This document shows, piece by piece, positions 42,187-50,109 of a stretch of 64,000 nucleotides of DNA (its first letter is position 1; each line of letters opens with the position of its first letter). The translations under genes and the position numbers were made by a program. Below the pieces are notes generated by a model. The model saw nothing but the letters and a program-made list of their open reading frames with translations, was not told the origin of the DNA and did not search any database. Source of the DNA: Mucilaginibacter celer. Its GTDB lineage: Bacteria; Bacteroidota; Bacteroidia; Sphingobacteriales; Sphingobacteriaceae. Location of the stretch: NCBI RefSeq assembly GCF_003576455.2, contig NZ_CP032869.1:6882001-6946000 (forward strand). Direction: 5' to 3'.

Positions 42187-43800
42187 ATGTTTAAACGCTT
42201 CTGTTTCCTTATCGCAGTTTTTAGTTTCCTGTTGTCAAGCTTAACTTCCCATGCCGAAGATGATAAGCTGCTCTCCATCCACTCCCTTAGCCAAAAACAT
42301 CCGGATTCGGCGCTGATCATCTTAAAAAAGATCTACGCCCGCGCTGTGGATAAAAACGATGGCGTTGCCGAAGGCATGTGCCTGCAGCAAATGGGCGAGA
42401 TTTGCTTTAACCAGGGCCACTATGCGCAGGCTTTGGAGTTTTACCTGCATGCCGATAAGGTTTTTAATAAGATCAATAACCCCAACCTGTTGGCCGCTAA
42501 CATGGGCGAAATGGGCGTTTTATACTACTACAACAAACAGGTAGGCAAATCGCGGCAGATGTATAATAAGGCATTGGCCATCTACAAAAAGAATAACAAC
42601 CTTAAGGGGCAGGCTGCCATTTTCGGCAACATCGGTCACCTGTACGAGAAAAGCCACCAGTACGATAGTTCATTCTATTATCAAAACCTGGCATTAAAAA
42701 GCTATAACCAGGCAAACTATAAACAAGGCGCAGCTAAGATTTACGAAAACCTGGGCAGTGTATATGAAGATCTGGCCAAATACGATTCGGCTTATGTAAG
42801 CTTTAACCGATCGTTGCAGTTGTATAAAGAAGATCATAACGAAATAGGCTCGATAGAGGTGATTAACAACCTTGGTGATATCCTGCGTAAAACCGGCAAG
42901 TATAAAGAGAGCATCGTCCAATCGCGCCGGGCTATGGAGTTGGCCCGGCAAACGGGTAACATCTACCAGCTGGCATCCTGCAGTAAAGATCTGGGAAAAG
43001 TTTATGAACTGATGAACCAAATGGACAGCGCTTATCACTATGCCGAGCTAAGCCGCAAATACTCGCTCGAAGTGTACTCGAAAGATGGCGTTAACCAAAC
43101 CGCCTTTTTGCAGGTGCTGTATGATATGAATAAAAAGAGCGATGAAATTAATCGCCTCAATAACGTGCGTAAACTAAACCAGGTGATAGCTATTGCCGGG
43201 GTTATTGTGGCGGTGCTCATCATCATTCTTAGTCTGGTTATCTTCAGCCGGCAACGATTTAAAATTAAGGAGCAGCAAACGCTGGCCCGGCAAAAGGAAG
43301 CCGAGCATGAACTGGTACAGGTGCAATTAAAAAATCAGCAACTGGAAGAGGAAAATCTGAAACAGCAGCTCGAAATAAAAAGTAAAGAATTATCAACCCA
43401 TACTTTAAACCTCATCAAAAATAACCAGTTTCTGGAGCATTTGCGTACCACCCTGCACACCATGGTAAAAGATGATAAGCGTGATCAGAAAAAGCAAATG
43501 CAACAACTCATCTCGCAGATAAACGACAGCTTTAACCACGAGCAATACTGGAAAGAATTTACCGCCGCCTTCGAGCAGGTGCACCAGCAATTTTTTGATA
43601 ACATCCGGGCCTATAGCAACGAACTAACCTCGGCCGATATGCGGCTCATCGCCCTGCTCCGCATCAATCTTAACTCCAATGATATCGCCACCTTGCTGGG
43701 GATTTCGCCCGATAGCCTGCGTGTTTCGCGTTACAGGCTGCGTAAAAAGCTCAGTATTCCGCAGGGAGATAACCTTACAGCCTTCATACAGGCTTTATAA
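42187..43800 (+). CDS. TPR-repeat, membrane-anchored regulator with C-terminal LuxR-like HTH
   Basis: The order is signal peptide (FSFLLSSLTSHAED), about six TPR units (GHYAQALEFYLHADKVF, YDSSFYYQNLALKSY, GKYKESIVQSRRAMELA), one membrane segment near residue 340 (VIAIAGVIVAVLIIILSLVIF), and a charged coiled coil (residues about 360-400). The C-terminal domain (NELTSADMRLIALLRINLNSNDIATLLGISPDSLRVSRYRLRKKL) is a LuxR/sigma-4-like HTH. The periplasmic TPR part would sense a ligand or partner while the HTH faces the cytosol, making a membrane-tethered regulator. It is upstream of the phytase operon, its possible target. Many paralogues are typical of Bacteroidota. Confidence 0.85.
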   Translation: MFKRFCFLIAVFSFLLSSLTSHAEDDKLLSIHSLSQKHPDSALIILKKIYARAVDKNDGVAEGMCLQQMGEICFNQGHYAQALEFYLHADKVFNKINNPNLLAANMGEMGVLYYYNKQVGKSRQMYNKALAIYKKNNNLKGQAAIFGNIGHLYEKSHQYDSSFYYQNLALKSYNQANYKQGAAKIYENLGSVYEDLAKYDSAYVSFNRSLQLYKEDHNEIGSIEVINNLGDILRKTGKYKESIVQSRRAMELARQTGNIYQLASCSKDLGKVYELMNQMDSAYHYAELSRKYSLEVYSKDGVNQTAFLQVLYDMNKKSDEINRLNNVRKLNQVIAIAGVIVAVLIIILSLVIFSRQRFKIKEQQTLARQKEAEHELVQVQLKNQQLEEENLKQQLEIKSKELSTHTLNLIKNNQFLEHLRTTLHTMVKDDKRDQKKQMQQLISQINDSFNHEQYWKEFTAAFEQVHQQFFDNIRAYSNELTSADMRLIALLRINLNSNDIATLLGISPDSLRVSRYRLRKKLSIPQGDNLTAFIQAL

Positions 43801-43851
43801 TAGCGTTACATAAGCATCATTTTTTATGGGTTTTTTAATCTAAAATACGGC

Positions 43852-43890
43852 TTAACAATTTGTTAATGTAACGGTAACGAAACGATAACG
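43852..43890 (+). promoter_or_regulatory. Hexamer array, PHO-box-like, upstream of phytase operon
   Basis: TTAACA, TTAATG, GTAACG and ATAACG follow each other with exact 5-nt spacers, the geometry of PhoP/PhoB direct-repeat sites (TTAACA-N5). Further GTAACG/TGTAACA copies occur at about 43966-43990. The phytase operon starts at 44067, so phosphate control is plausible. The regulator is not in the window. Confidence 0.5.
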
Positions 43891-44066
43891 GAGGTTTTTA
43901 AATAGTTTAAATATTTGATATACAATTATTTAAGTTTTATTGTTTCCTTTTAATATACGGCGTTTGTAACGGTGTTGCTTTAATGTAACAGGCAAAGTTT
44001 CATAACCGTTGGGATGTTACACAACTTTGCATCGTCAACCAAAAATATGGACGTTATCATAAGACG

Positions 44067-46847
44067 ATGAATAAACTTTTACAAATTCTGTTACCGCTGT
44101 TATTTTGTGCTTCGGTAGCCAGTGCAGCAAAAATTAAAGGTCATGTTTATGACAAGCAAACGGGCGAGGCCCTTGTTGGAGCCACCGTTGTTTTAGAACA
44201 AACCAACAAGGCAGCCGTTACCGGTCTCGACGGTTCGTTCGAAATTAAGGACGCCCCCCAGGGCCCTGCAACCATCCGGGTAACTTACATTACCTACAAA
44301 ACATTTACCCAACAGATCAATGTTTTGAAAGAGGATAACCCCCATTTAAAAATCTACATGGAGGCTGCCTCTAAAGATTTAACCGAGGTTACCGTACGGG
44401 CTTCAGCAGGAGGATCTACCGATAGGGAAGCCCGCCGCATTGAGCAAAACGCTACGCAGGTAATGAACATCGTATCGGGCAGGGCCATTGAAGTATCGCC
44501 CGATTTAACGGTAGCCAACGTAATGCAGCGTGTATCCGGCGTATCTATCGAGCGTAACAGCAACGGCGACGGCCAGTATGCTATTTTACGCGGTATGGAT
44601 AAAAGGTATAGCTACACCACTGTAAACGGTGTTAAAATACCAAGCCCCGATAACAAATACCGCTACGTGCCGCTGGATCTTTTCCCTTCCGACCTTTTGG
44701 AGCGTTTGGAAGTTTACAAAACCCTTACCCCTAATTTAGAAGGCGACGCTATTGGCGGTGTTACCAATATGGTGATGAAAAATGCGCCAGATCGTTTACA
44801 GATTAATGCCAATATAGCCACCGGCTACAGCCAGTTGTTCTTTGATCGTGATTTTACCAGTTTTGATGCATCGGGAATTAACCATAAATCGCCTTACGAA
44901 TTGCATGGCCGTACTTACAACGCCACCCCTGCCGATTTTAACAAAGGTACCGTAACTTACAATTCAAAAAAACCGGCACCAAACCTGGTGGGTAGCTTAT
45001 CTATCGGTCAGCGGTTTTTGAATAATAAATTGGGCGTCATTGTAGCGGGTAGTTACCAAAATACCTATCGCGGCAGCAACAGTACTTTTTACAATTCATC
45101 GGTAAACAGTACCGATCAGTACGCCGTAATTACCAGCAAGGATAGCCGCCAGTATTCTGAGCAGCAAAAACGTTTAGGTTTACACGGCAAGGTTGATTAT
45201 GTGTTTGATAAAAACAACAAAATAAGCCTTTACAATGTATACGTAAACTTAATTAACCAGCAATTGCGCGATGTGATAAGCACATCATACAACGGGCAGT
45301 ACCATCCCGAAACAGGCAATGCCGAGTTAAGCTACAGCACCCGCAGCCGCTTAACCGAGCAGCAGATTTATAACAGCACCTTACATGGCGATCACAGCTT
45401 TTTTGATAGCAAATTTAAAGTGCAATGGTCGGCAGTATACTCTTCGGCAAAAAATGATGTGCCTGATAATACTACCGTTAACCTGAACGGTTTGGAACAA
45501 AATTACCAGGACAGGCGTACATCGCTTGCAACTACAGCCCCTATCACCCGCCGCTGGGAACGTAATACCGACGAAGATAAGGCCGGTTATTTAGACCTTA
45601 CCTACAATATTTTCCGTGGCGATAAAAAACTGGATGTTATGGTTGGCGGCTTATACCGCGATAAACAACGCAGCAGTTTTTATAACAACTACACACTGGC
45701 CCAGGTAGCCGATCATGCTAAGGATGAGTACGGTAAAGATTTTCAAAGCTATGCCGATTTAAACTACCTGGTAGTATCAAACCCAACCGGTGCCGTAATT
45801 AACCCGTTAACCTACGATGCATCTGAAAAAACAAGTGCCGGTTACGGTATGTTTAAATACAGCGATGCAAAATGGGAAGTTATAGCCGGTGCAAGGGTTG
45901 AACATACCAACCAGGGTTATCACCTGCTGTTTTCGCAGGGCGAATCAAGGCCGACAGGCAGCCAGATCTACACTGATGTATTGCCAAGTGCAACTTTAAA
46001 ATATCACTTAACCGATAAAGCGCAGTTACACGCATCGTACTACAAATCATTAAACCGCCCTGGTTTTTATGAAATTGTACCAAGCAAAGTAGTGAATGAA
46101 GAGTACCAGGAACGTGGTAATCCCGATTTGAAACGTGCCATTGCCGATAACTACGATTTACGTTACGAGCTTTTCCCGGGTGCTTCAGAAAATTTATTGG
46201 TAGGTGCCTTTTACAAAAGGATTAAAGACCCGATAGAATACACCTTCCAGCCGGATGCAATAAGGGGCCAGGACGTTTATTACAGTCCGGGTAACTTTGG
46301 TACTGCTAAAAACTACGGTGCCGAGGTTGATTATACCAGGTTTTTCAACAAAATAGGTATCAGGGCTAACTATACTTATACCCACTCACGCATCACCACA
46401 CCAAAAACATCAAGGAAAATTGACCAGACAACCGGCGATTTAACCCCGATACTGGTAAACCAAACCAGGCCGTTGTTTGGCCAGTCGGCACATATTGCCA
46501 ACCTTGCTTTATTGTATAAAGACACCAAAAAAGGTTGGGACGCGCAAATTGCAGGTGCTTATACCGGTCCGCGTATCAACACCATTTCACAGTTCCTGAA
46601 TAATGATTTGTGGCAAAAAGGCTTTGTGCAGATGGATGCCTCGGCCGAAAAAAGGTTTAAAGGCGGTTTCAGCGTATTTGTTAAAGCAAACAATATCCTG
46701 AACACCCCAACCAAACTATTTATTAAAGGTACCAACCCTGAGAATGACAGGATTGCCGAAAAGATTGTTGAAAACGGACAAACGCTGATCCGCAACGATC
46801 ATTACGGCCAAAGCTACCTGTTAGGTGTACGTTACAAATTCAATTAA
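44067..46847 (+). CDS. TonB-dependent receptor of the phytate operon
   Basis: A signal peptide (LLFCASVASAAK) is followed by a carboxypeptidase-regulatory-like domain (IKGHVYDKQTGEALVGATV), a plug (SPDLTVANVMQRVSGVSIERNSNGDGQYAILRG), and a 22-strand-type barrel ending YGQSYLLGVRYKFN. It is not a SusC (no SusC motif and no SusD partner). The next two genes encode a beta-helix lipoprotein and a phytase, so the cargo is probably phytate or inositol phosphates. The gene has four TAACG/TTAACA hexamers upstream. Confidence 0.9.
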   Translation: MNKLLQILLPLLFCASVASAAKIKGHVYDKQTGEALVGATVVLEQTNKAAVTGLDGSFEIKDAPQGPATIRVTYITYKTFTQQINVLKEDNPHLKIYMEAASKDLTEVTVRASAGGSTDREARRIEQNATQVMNIVSGRAIEVSPDLTVANVMQRVSGVSIERNSNGDGQYAILRGMDKRYSYTTVNGVKIPSPDNKYRYVPLDLFPSDLLERLEVYKTLTPNLEGDAIGGVTNMVMKNAPDRLQINANIATGYSQLFFDRDFTSFDASGINHKSPYELHGRTYNATPADFNKGTVTYNSKKPAPNLVGSLSIGQRFLNNKLGVIVAGSYQNTYRGSNSTFYNSSVNSTDQYAVITSKDSRQYSEQQKRLGLHGKVDYVFDKNNKISLYNVYVNLINQQLRDVISTSYNGQYHPETGNAELSYSTRSRLTEQQIYNSTLHGDHSFFDSKFKVQWSAVYSSAKNDVPDNTTVNLNGLEQNYQDRRTSLATTAPITRRWERNTDEDKAGYLDLTYNIFRGDKKLDVMVGGLYRDKQRSSFYNNYTLAQVADHAKDEYGKDFQSYADLNYLVVSNPTGAVINPLTYDASEKTSAGYGMFKYSDAKWEVIAGARVEHTNQGYHLLFSQGESRPTGSQIYTDVLPSATLKYHLTDKAQLHASYYKSLNRPGFYEIVPSKVVNEEYQERGNPDLKRAIADNYDLRYELFPGASENLLVGAFYKRIKDPIEYTFQPDAIRGQDVYYSPGNFGTAKNYGAEVDYTRFFNKIGIRANYTYTHSRITTPKTSRKIDQTTGDLTPILVNQTRPLFGQSAHIANLALLYKDTKKGWDAQIAGAYTGPRINTISQFLNNDLWQKGFVQMDASAEKRFKGGFSVFVKANNILNTPTKLFIKGTNPENDRIAEKIVENGQTLIRNDHYGQSYLLGVRYKFN

Positions 46848-46872
46848 TAACCATTATCAAAAATATACGATC

Positions 46873-48138
46873 ATGAAATTAAAACAGATCTTTACAGCAA
46901 TTGCGCTTGCCGCCGTAGTTTTCAGCGGTTGCGAAAAGGCTAATATCGATGTTGATACCACGCCGCAGGATGGTTCGGCCATTGGCGAGGTATCGGGCGT
47001 GTGGACCAAAGGCAGCGTGCACGAAATTAAAGGCGATATCATTGTACCCGAAGGCAAAAGCCTTACCATTGAAGAAGGCGTAACCGTATTAATGGACGCT
47101 ACCGCCAAACCGGAAATCATCATCAAAGGTAACCTGTACTCGTTAGGCACTGCCGAAAGCCCGGTGAAATTTACCGTGAGCGATGCTTACAGAACAACCG
47201 AGAACAAATTTGGTAAATTATGGGGCGGCGTACTGGCCGCACCTACCTGTGCCGAACTTGTACTTGACCATACTATTTTAGAGTACGGCGGCAACACCAC
47301 ATCTGATGCTTCAACATCGGTAAAAATGGGTCTGTACAAAGCCGTAGCCGGCGAAAACCTGCCTGCGCTTTGGTTTTCAAACATCAACGGTAAACTGATT
47401 GTTCAAAACTGTATTGTACGTAACTTCCAGGAAGATTGTACTTACATTGAAGGTGGTAAGATCATATTTGCCAACAACGTATTTTACACCACAGGTGTAA
47501 GCGGCGGCGAGGCTATGAACTTTAAATCGGGTTGTTTGGCCGATGTGGCTTATAACCTGGTTTATAGCTGTAACACCAACGCACTTAAATTATCAAACAG
47601 CGGCGACCGTATTCCGCAGGCTTACATCATTGCCTATAACAACACCATGATTAACACAGGCTGGCGCAGGCCTACTGCAAAAGGTGGTTCGGTATGGTTA
47701 GAGGCTACTGTACATGCCGATTTGTATAACAATCTTTTTGCTAATACCCGTTTCGGCATCAAACGCGATCCGAAGAAAAAGGAAGACGCCCGTTCGCTAA
47801 ACGATTATAACTGGTACTATGGTTACGGCCAAACTACGGTTGATCAGTTCCAGGTGGGCAGTAACGATATTGTAGCAGGCGGTACGCATGATGTAAGAGG
47901 TACTAAAGCCGGTGAAAACGATCCTAAATTTGTTAACTATCCATTAAGTAACGATGTTAACAGTCCTGATTTCAACACCGCCTGGGATTTCCATTTGCAA
48001 GGTAATTCACCTGCATTGGGTAAAGGTACAACAGATTTTACCCGTCATCACAAAGCGGGTATAGCATTAAGCAATGGCTTAACCTATACATCGCCCGAAC
48101 CGGCAACTTACATTGGCGCTTACGGAATTAAATTGTAA
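46873..48138 (+). CDS. Secreted lipoprotein, right-handed beta-helix-like
   Basis: The ATG at 46873 gives MKLKQIFTAIALAAVVFSGCEKA, a lipoprotein signal; the frame is open 48 bases further upstream. The body has stacked short beta-strands: LTIEEGVTVLMDATAKPEIIIKGNL, GKLIVQNCIVRNF, GGKIIFANNVFY, AYIIAYNNTMINTG, as in parallel beta-helix proteins. No pectate-lyase catalytic pattern was recognised, so binding or surface presentation is likelier than catalysis. Four base pairs separate it from the phytase gene and 25 from the receptor gene. Confidence 0.75.
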   Translation: MKLKQIFTAIALAAVVFSGCEKANIDVDTTPQDGSAIGEVSGVWTKGSVHEIKGDIIVPEGKSLTIEEGVTVLMDATAKPEIIIKGNLYSLGTAESPVKFTVSDAYRTTENKFGKLWGGVLAAPTCAELVLDHTILEYGGNTTSDASTSVKMGLYKAVAGENLPALWFSNINGKLIVQNCIVRNFQEDCTYIEGGKIIFANNVFYTTGVSGGEAMNFKSGCLADVAYNLVYSCNTNALKLSNSGDRIPQAYIIAYNNTMINTGWRRPTAKGGSVWLEATVHADLYNNLFANTRFGIKRDPKKKEDARSLNDYNWYYGYGQTTVDQFQVGSNDIVAGGTHDVRGTKAGENDPKFVNYPLSNDVNSPDFNTAWDFHLQGNSPALGKGTTDFTRHHKAGIALSNGLTYTSPEPATYIGAYGIKL

Positions 48139-48141
48139 TAG

Positions 48142-49203
48142 ATGCGGAGGAATAATATTTTTAGTTTAGCGCCCCTGGCCTTATTGTCGCTCACATCGTG
48201 CAAACCCACTGCCGATACTACCGAGGTTAAACCGGTGGTTATTACCCAGCCGGTTAAGTACGATACCGATGATCCGGCTATCTGGATTAACAAGGCCGAC
48301 CCATCAAAAAGTTTGGTAATCGGTACCGATAAAGATGCCGATGGAGCTTTATATGTGTTTGATTTGCAGGGCAAGATTATTGAAGATAAGGTAGTACGGG
48401 GCTTAAAGCGCCCCAATAACGTGGATCTGGCTTATGGCCTGATGCTGAATGGCAAACCAACAGATATCGCCATCACTACCGAGCGCATCAGCCACAAACT
48501 GCGCATTTATTCGCTGCCGGATATGAAACCGGTAGATAAAGGCGGCATTGACATGTTTGTTGGCGAAGCCGGTCCGGAATACCGCGATTTGATGGGCATC
48601 TCTATTTATACTGCTAAGGATGGTAAAATGTACGCCATTGTAGGCCGCAAAAACGGCCCTAAAACAGGCGGCTACATCTGGCAGTATTTACTGGGCGATG
48701 ATGGCACCGGAAACGTAAAAGCTACCCTGGTACGCAAGTTTGGCGAGTACAGCGGCAAAAAAGAAATTGAATCGATAGCTGTTGATAATGAGTTAGGCTA
48801 CATCTATTACTCGGACGAGCAAACAGGCGTGCGCCAGTACTATGCCGATCCGGAAAAAGGAGATAAGCAATTGTCGATGTTTGGTACAACCGGTTTTGCT
48901 GCCGATCATGAAGGCATCTCTATCTACAAACTTACCGATAGCACAGGCTATATCCTGGTATCAGATCAGGGAGCAAACCGCTTCCAGATCTTCAGTCGCG
49001 AGGGCACCAAACAAAACCCGTTTGAGCACAAGTTGCTGAAGGTGGCTAATGTAGCTGCCCGCGAAAGCGACGGATCGGACGTGGTGAATGTGCCCTTGAA
49101 CGATACCTTTAAACACGGTTTGTTTGTGGTGATGAGCACCGATAAAACTTTTCACTACTACCGCTGGGAAGATATTGCAGGCAAAGAGTTGAAAGTGAAG
49201 TAA
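48142..49203 (+). CDS. Beta-propeller phytase (3-phytase-like) lipoprotein
   Basis: A lipoprotein signal (LALLSLTSCKP) leads a beta-propeller phytase. Recognisable calcium/phosphate-site segments are DTDDPAIWINKADPSKSLVIGTDKD, RPNNVDLAYG, EIESIAVDNELGYIYYSDEQTGVRQY and DHEGISIYK. The enzyme removes phosphate from phytate in a Ca-dependent way and would work at the cell surface beside the TonB receptor. The length of 353 residues is normal. A double terminator follows, ending the operon. Confidence 0.92.
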   Translation: MRRNNIFSLAPLALLSLTSCKPTADTTEVKPVVITQPVKYDTDDPAIWINKADPSKSLVIGTDKDADGALYVFDLQGKIIEDKVVRGLKRPNNVDLAYGLMLNGKPTDIAITTERISHKLRIYSLPDMKPVDKGGIDMFVGEAGPEYRDLMGISIYTAKDGKMYAIVGRKNGPKTGGYIWQYLLGDDGTGNVKATLVRKFGEYSGKKEIESIAVDNELGYIYYSDEQTGVRQYYADPEKGDKQLSMFGTTGFAADHEGISIYKLTDSTGYILVSDQGANRFQIFSREGTKQNPFEHKLLKVANVAARESDGSDVVNVPLNDTFKHGLFVVMSTDKTFHYYRWEDIAGKELKVK

Positions 49204-49221
49204 TAATATTTACCCCTATAA

Positions 49222-49290
49222 AGCCGGCCGGGTTTTGAGCAGCCCGGCTGATTTTTTTAAGGTCCACCGGGTTTGCCGGTGGGCTTTTTT
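49222..49290 (+). terminator. Tandem intrinsic terminators after phytase operon
   Basis: First: a GC-rich stem around AGCCGG...CCGGCT (49222-49249) followed by seven T. Second: CCACCGG-N5-CCGGTGG (49264-49282) followed by GC and six T. Confidence 0.85.
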
Positions 49291-49375
49291 ATTTACCTCA
49301 CCAAATTTTTCGTCCCCTCAGGGTCTCTCGCAGATTTAAGTTAACCCATAAAAATCGGACCTGTAAAATCTGTTG

Positions 49376-49445
49376 TTTTGCACCTCTGGTGCAATAAATA
49401 CGGGGTGTTATGATGTTGCTACAAACCTTTTGCACCTCTGGTGCA
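49376..49445. repeat. Two copies of palindrome TTTTGCACCTCTGGTGCA
   Basis: The same 18-mer occurs at 49376-49393 and 49428-49445; each contains the palindrome TGCACC-TCT-GGTGCA. No gene was seen. Confidence 0.75.
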
Positions 49446-49508
49446 CCCATCATTGGGCCATTATTGACAGGAAAAGGCCTTACCAACTATCAGAATCTTC
49501 GCAAGTTC

Positions 49509-49741
49509 AAGCGTCTACGCCATAGCCGTTAAGTTAAGCGAAGCTTTTGACATAATCGCGTTTAAAATCCCCTCTTGAGAGGGGGCGGGATGGGAAAGAG
49601 CGAGAGCAGGGGTGTGTTATATAAGCAATAAGTCGCATGCAGAATAACACACCCCTCCACCCCTCTCAAGAGGGGAATCGCACATTCCCCCCGCTTTTGA
49701 ATGGCTTTTGTCCTTAAGTTAACGGCTATGGCGTGGACGCT
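49509..49741. repeat. Nested palindromic composite
   Basis: Outer arms 49509-49536 and 49714-49741 (AGCGTCTACGCCATAGCCG and its complement) are nearly perfect 28-bp inverted copies. Inside them lies a complete CCCCTCTTGAGAGGGG-type element (49566-49678). One repeat thus seems inserted within another. A further inverted stem, GTCCCCTCAGGGTC / GACCCTGAGGGAC, is at 49745-49781. Confidence 0.75.
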
Positions 49742-49798
49742 TTCGTCCCCTCAGGGTCCTCTGCGAAAGACCCTGAGGGACGTGAGGCGGGCGGGCCT

Positions 49799-49965
49799 GT
49801 CACTCTAAGCCCGTCGAAGAGTCGCGCGCAGAGGCCCTGCCCACCATGCTTCGACGGGCTCAGCATGACACCCGTAATTATGTCATGGGTAGGCACGAAG
49901 GATCTTCTACGACAAGCATGGCCGCTGTGCAGGGCGGAGAAGATCCTTCGTGCCTCAGGATGACA
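49799..49965. repeat. GTCGAAGAGTCGCGCGCAGAGG repeat plus AAGGATCTTCT hairpin
   Basis: 49799-49869 begins GTCACTCTAAGCCCGTCGAA and ends TTCGACGGGCTCAGCATGAC; related copies are at 62400-62640. AAGGATCTTCT (about 49899) and its inverted copy AGAAGATCCTT (about 49940) follow. Apparent reading frames across it are repeat-derived. With the other repeats and terminators this accounts for most of the 906-bp gap 49204-50109; no gene was seen. Confidence 0.75.
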
Positions 49966-50052
49966 AATGGGCCAAAGCCATTTCACCTTCAATGGTAGCT
50001 GCTTTCACTCACTCAGGATGATAAGGTGCTGGGCTCCGTAGGCACTTCTTTT

Positions 50053-50098
50053 TAAAAACAAAAGGCTGCCTCCTTGTATGGAAGCAGCCTTTGTTTTA
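50053..50098 (-). terminator. Terminator of siderophore receptor gene
   Basis: AAAGGCTGC...TCC pairs with GGA...GCAGCCTTT around a 6-nt loop. On the minus strand it is followed by TTTTGTTTTT. Confidence 0.85.
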
Positions 50099-50109
50099 AA
50101 TAAGCACAC

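Noticed and set aside
43852..43990. Short regular repeats that might suggest a CRISPR array
   Set aside because: Units are six bases with 5-nt spacers, far too short. They fit a regulatory direct-repeat site.
46873..48138. Beta-helix lipoprotein as a pectate lyase
   Set aside because: No catalytic or calcium-site pattern of polysaccharide lyases was seen, and the neighbours are phytate genes.
49726..49992. Apparent protein frames on both strands across 49726-49992 and similarly at 62370-62609
   Set aside because: Both derive from the same palindromic repeat family (the translation contains SLSKHGGQGLCARLF in each). The reading frames reflect the repeat, not genes.
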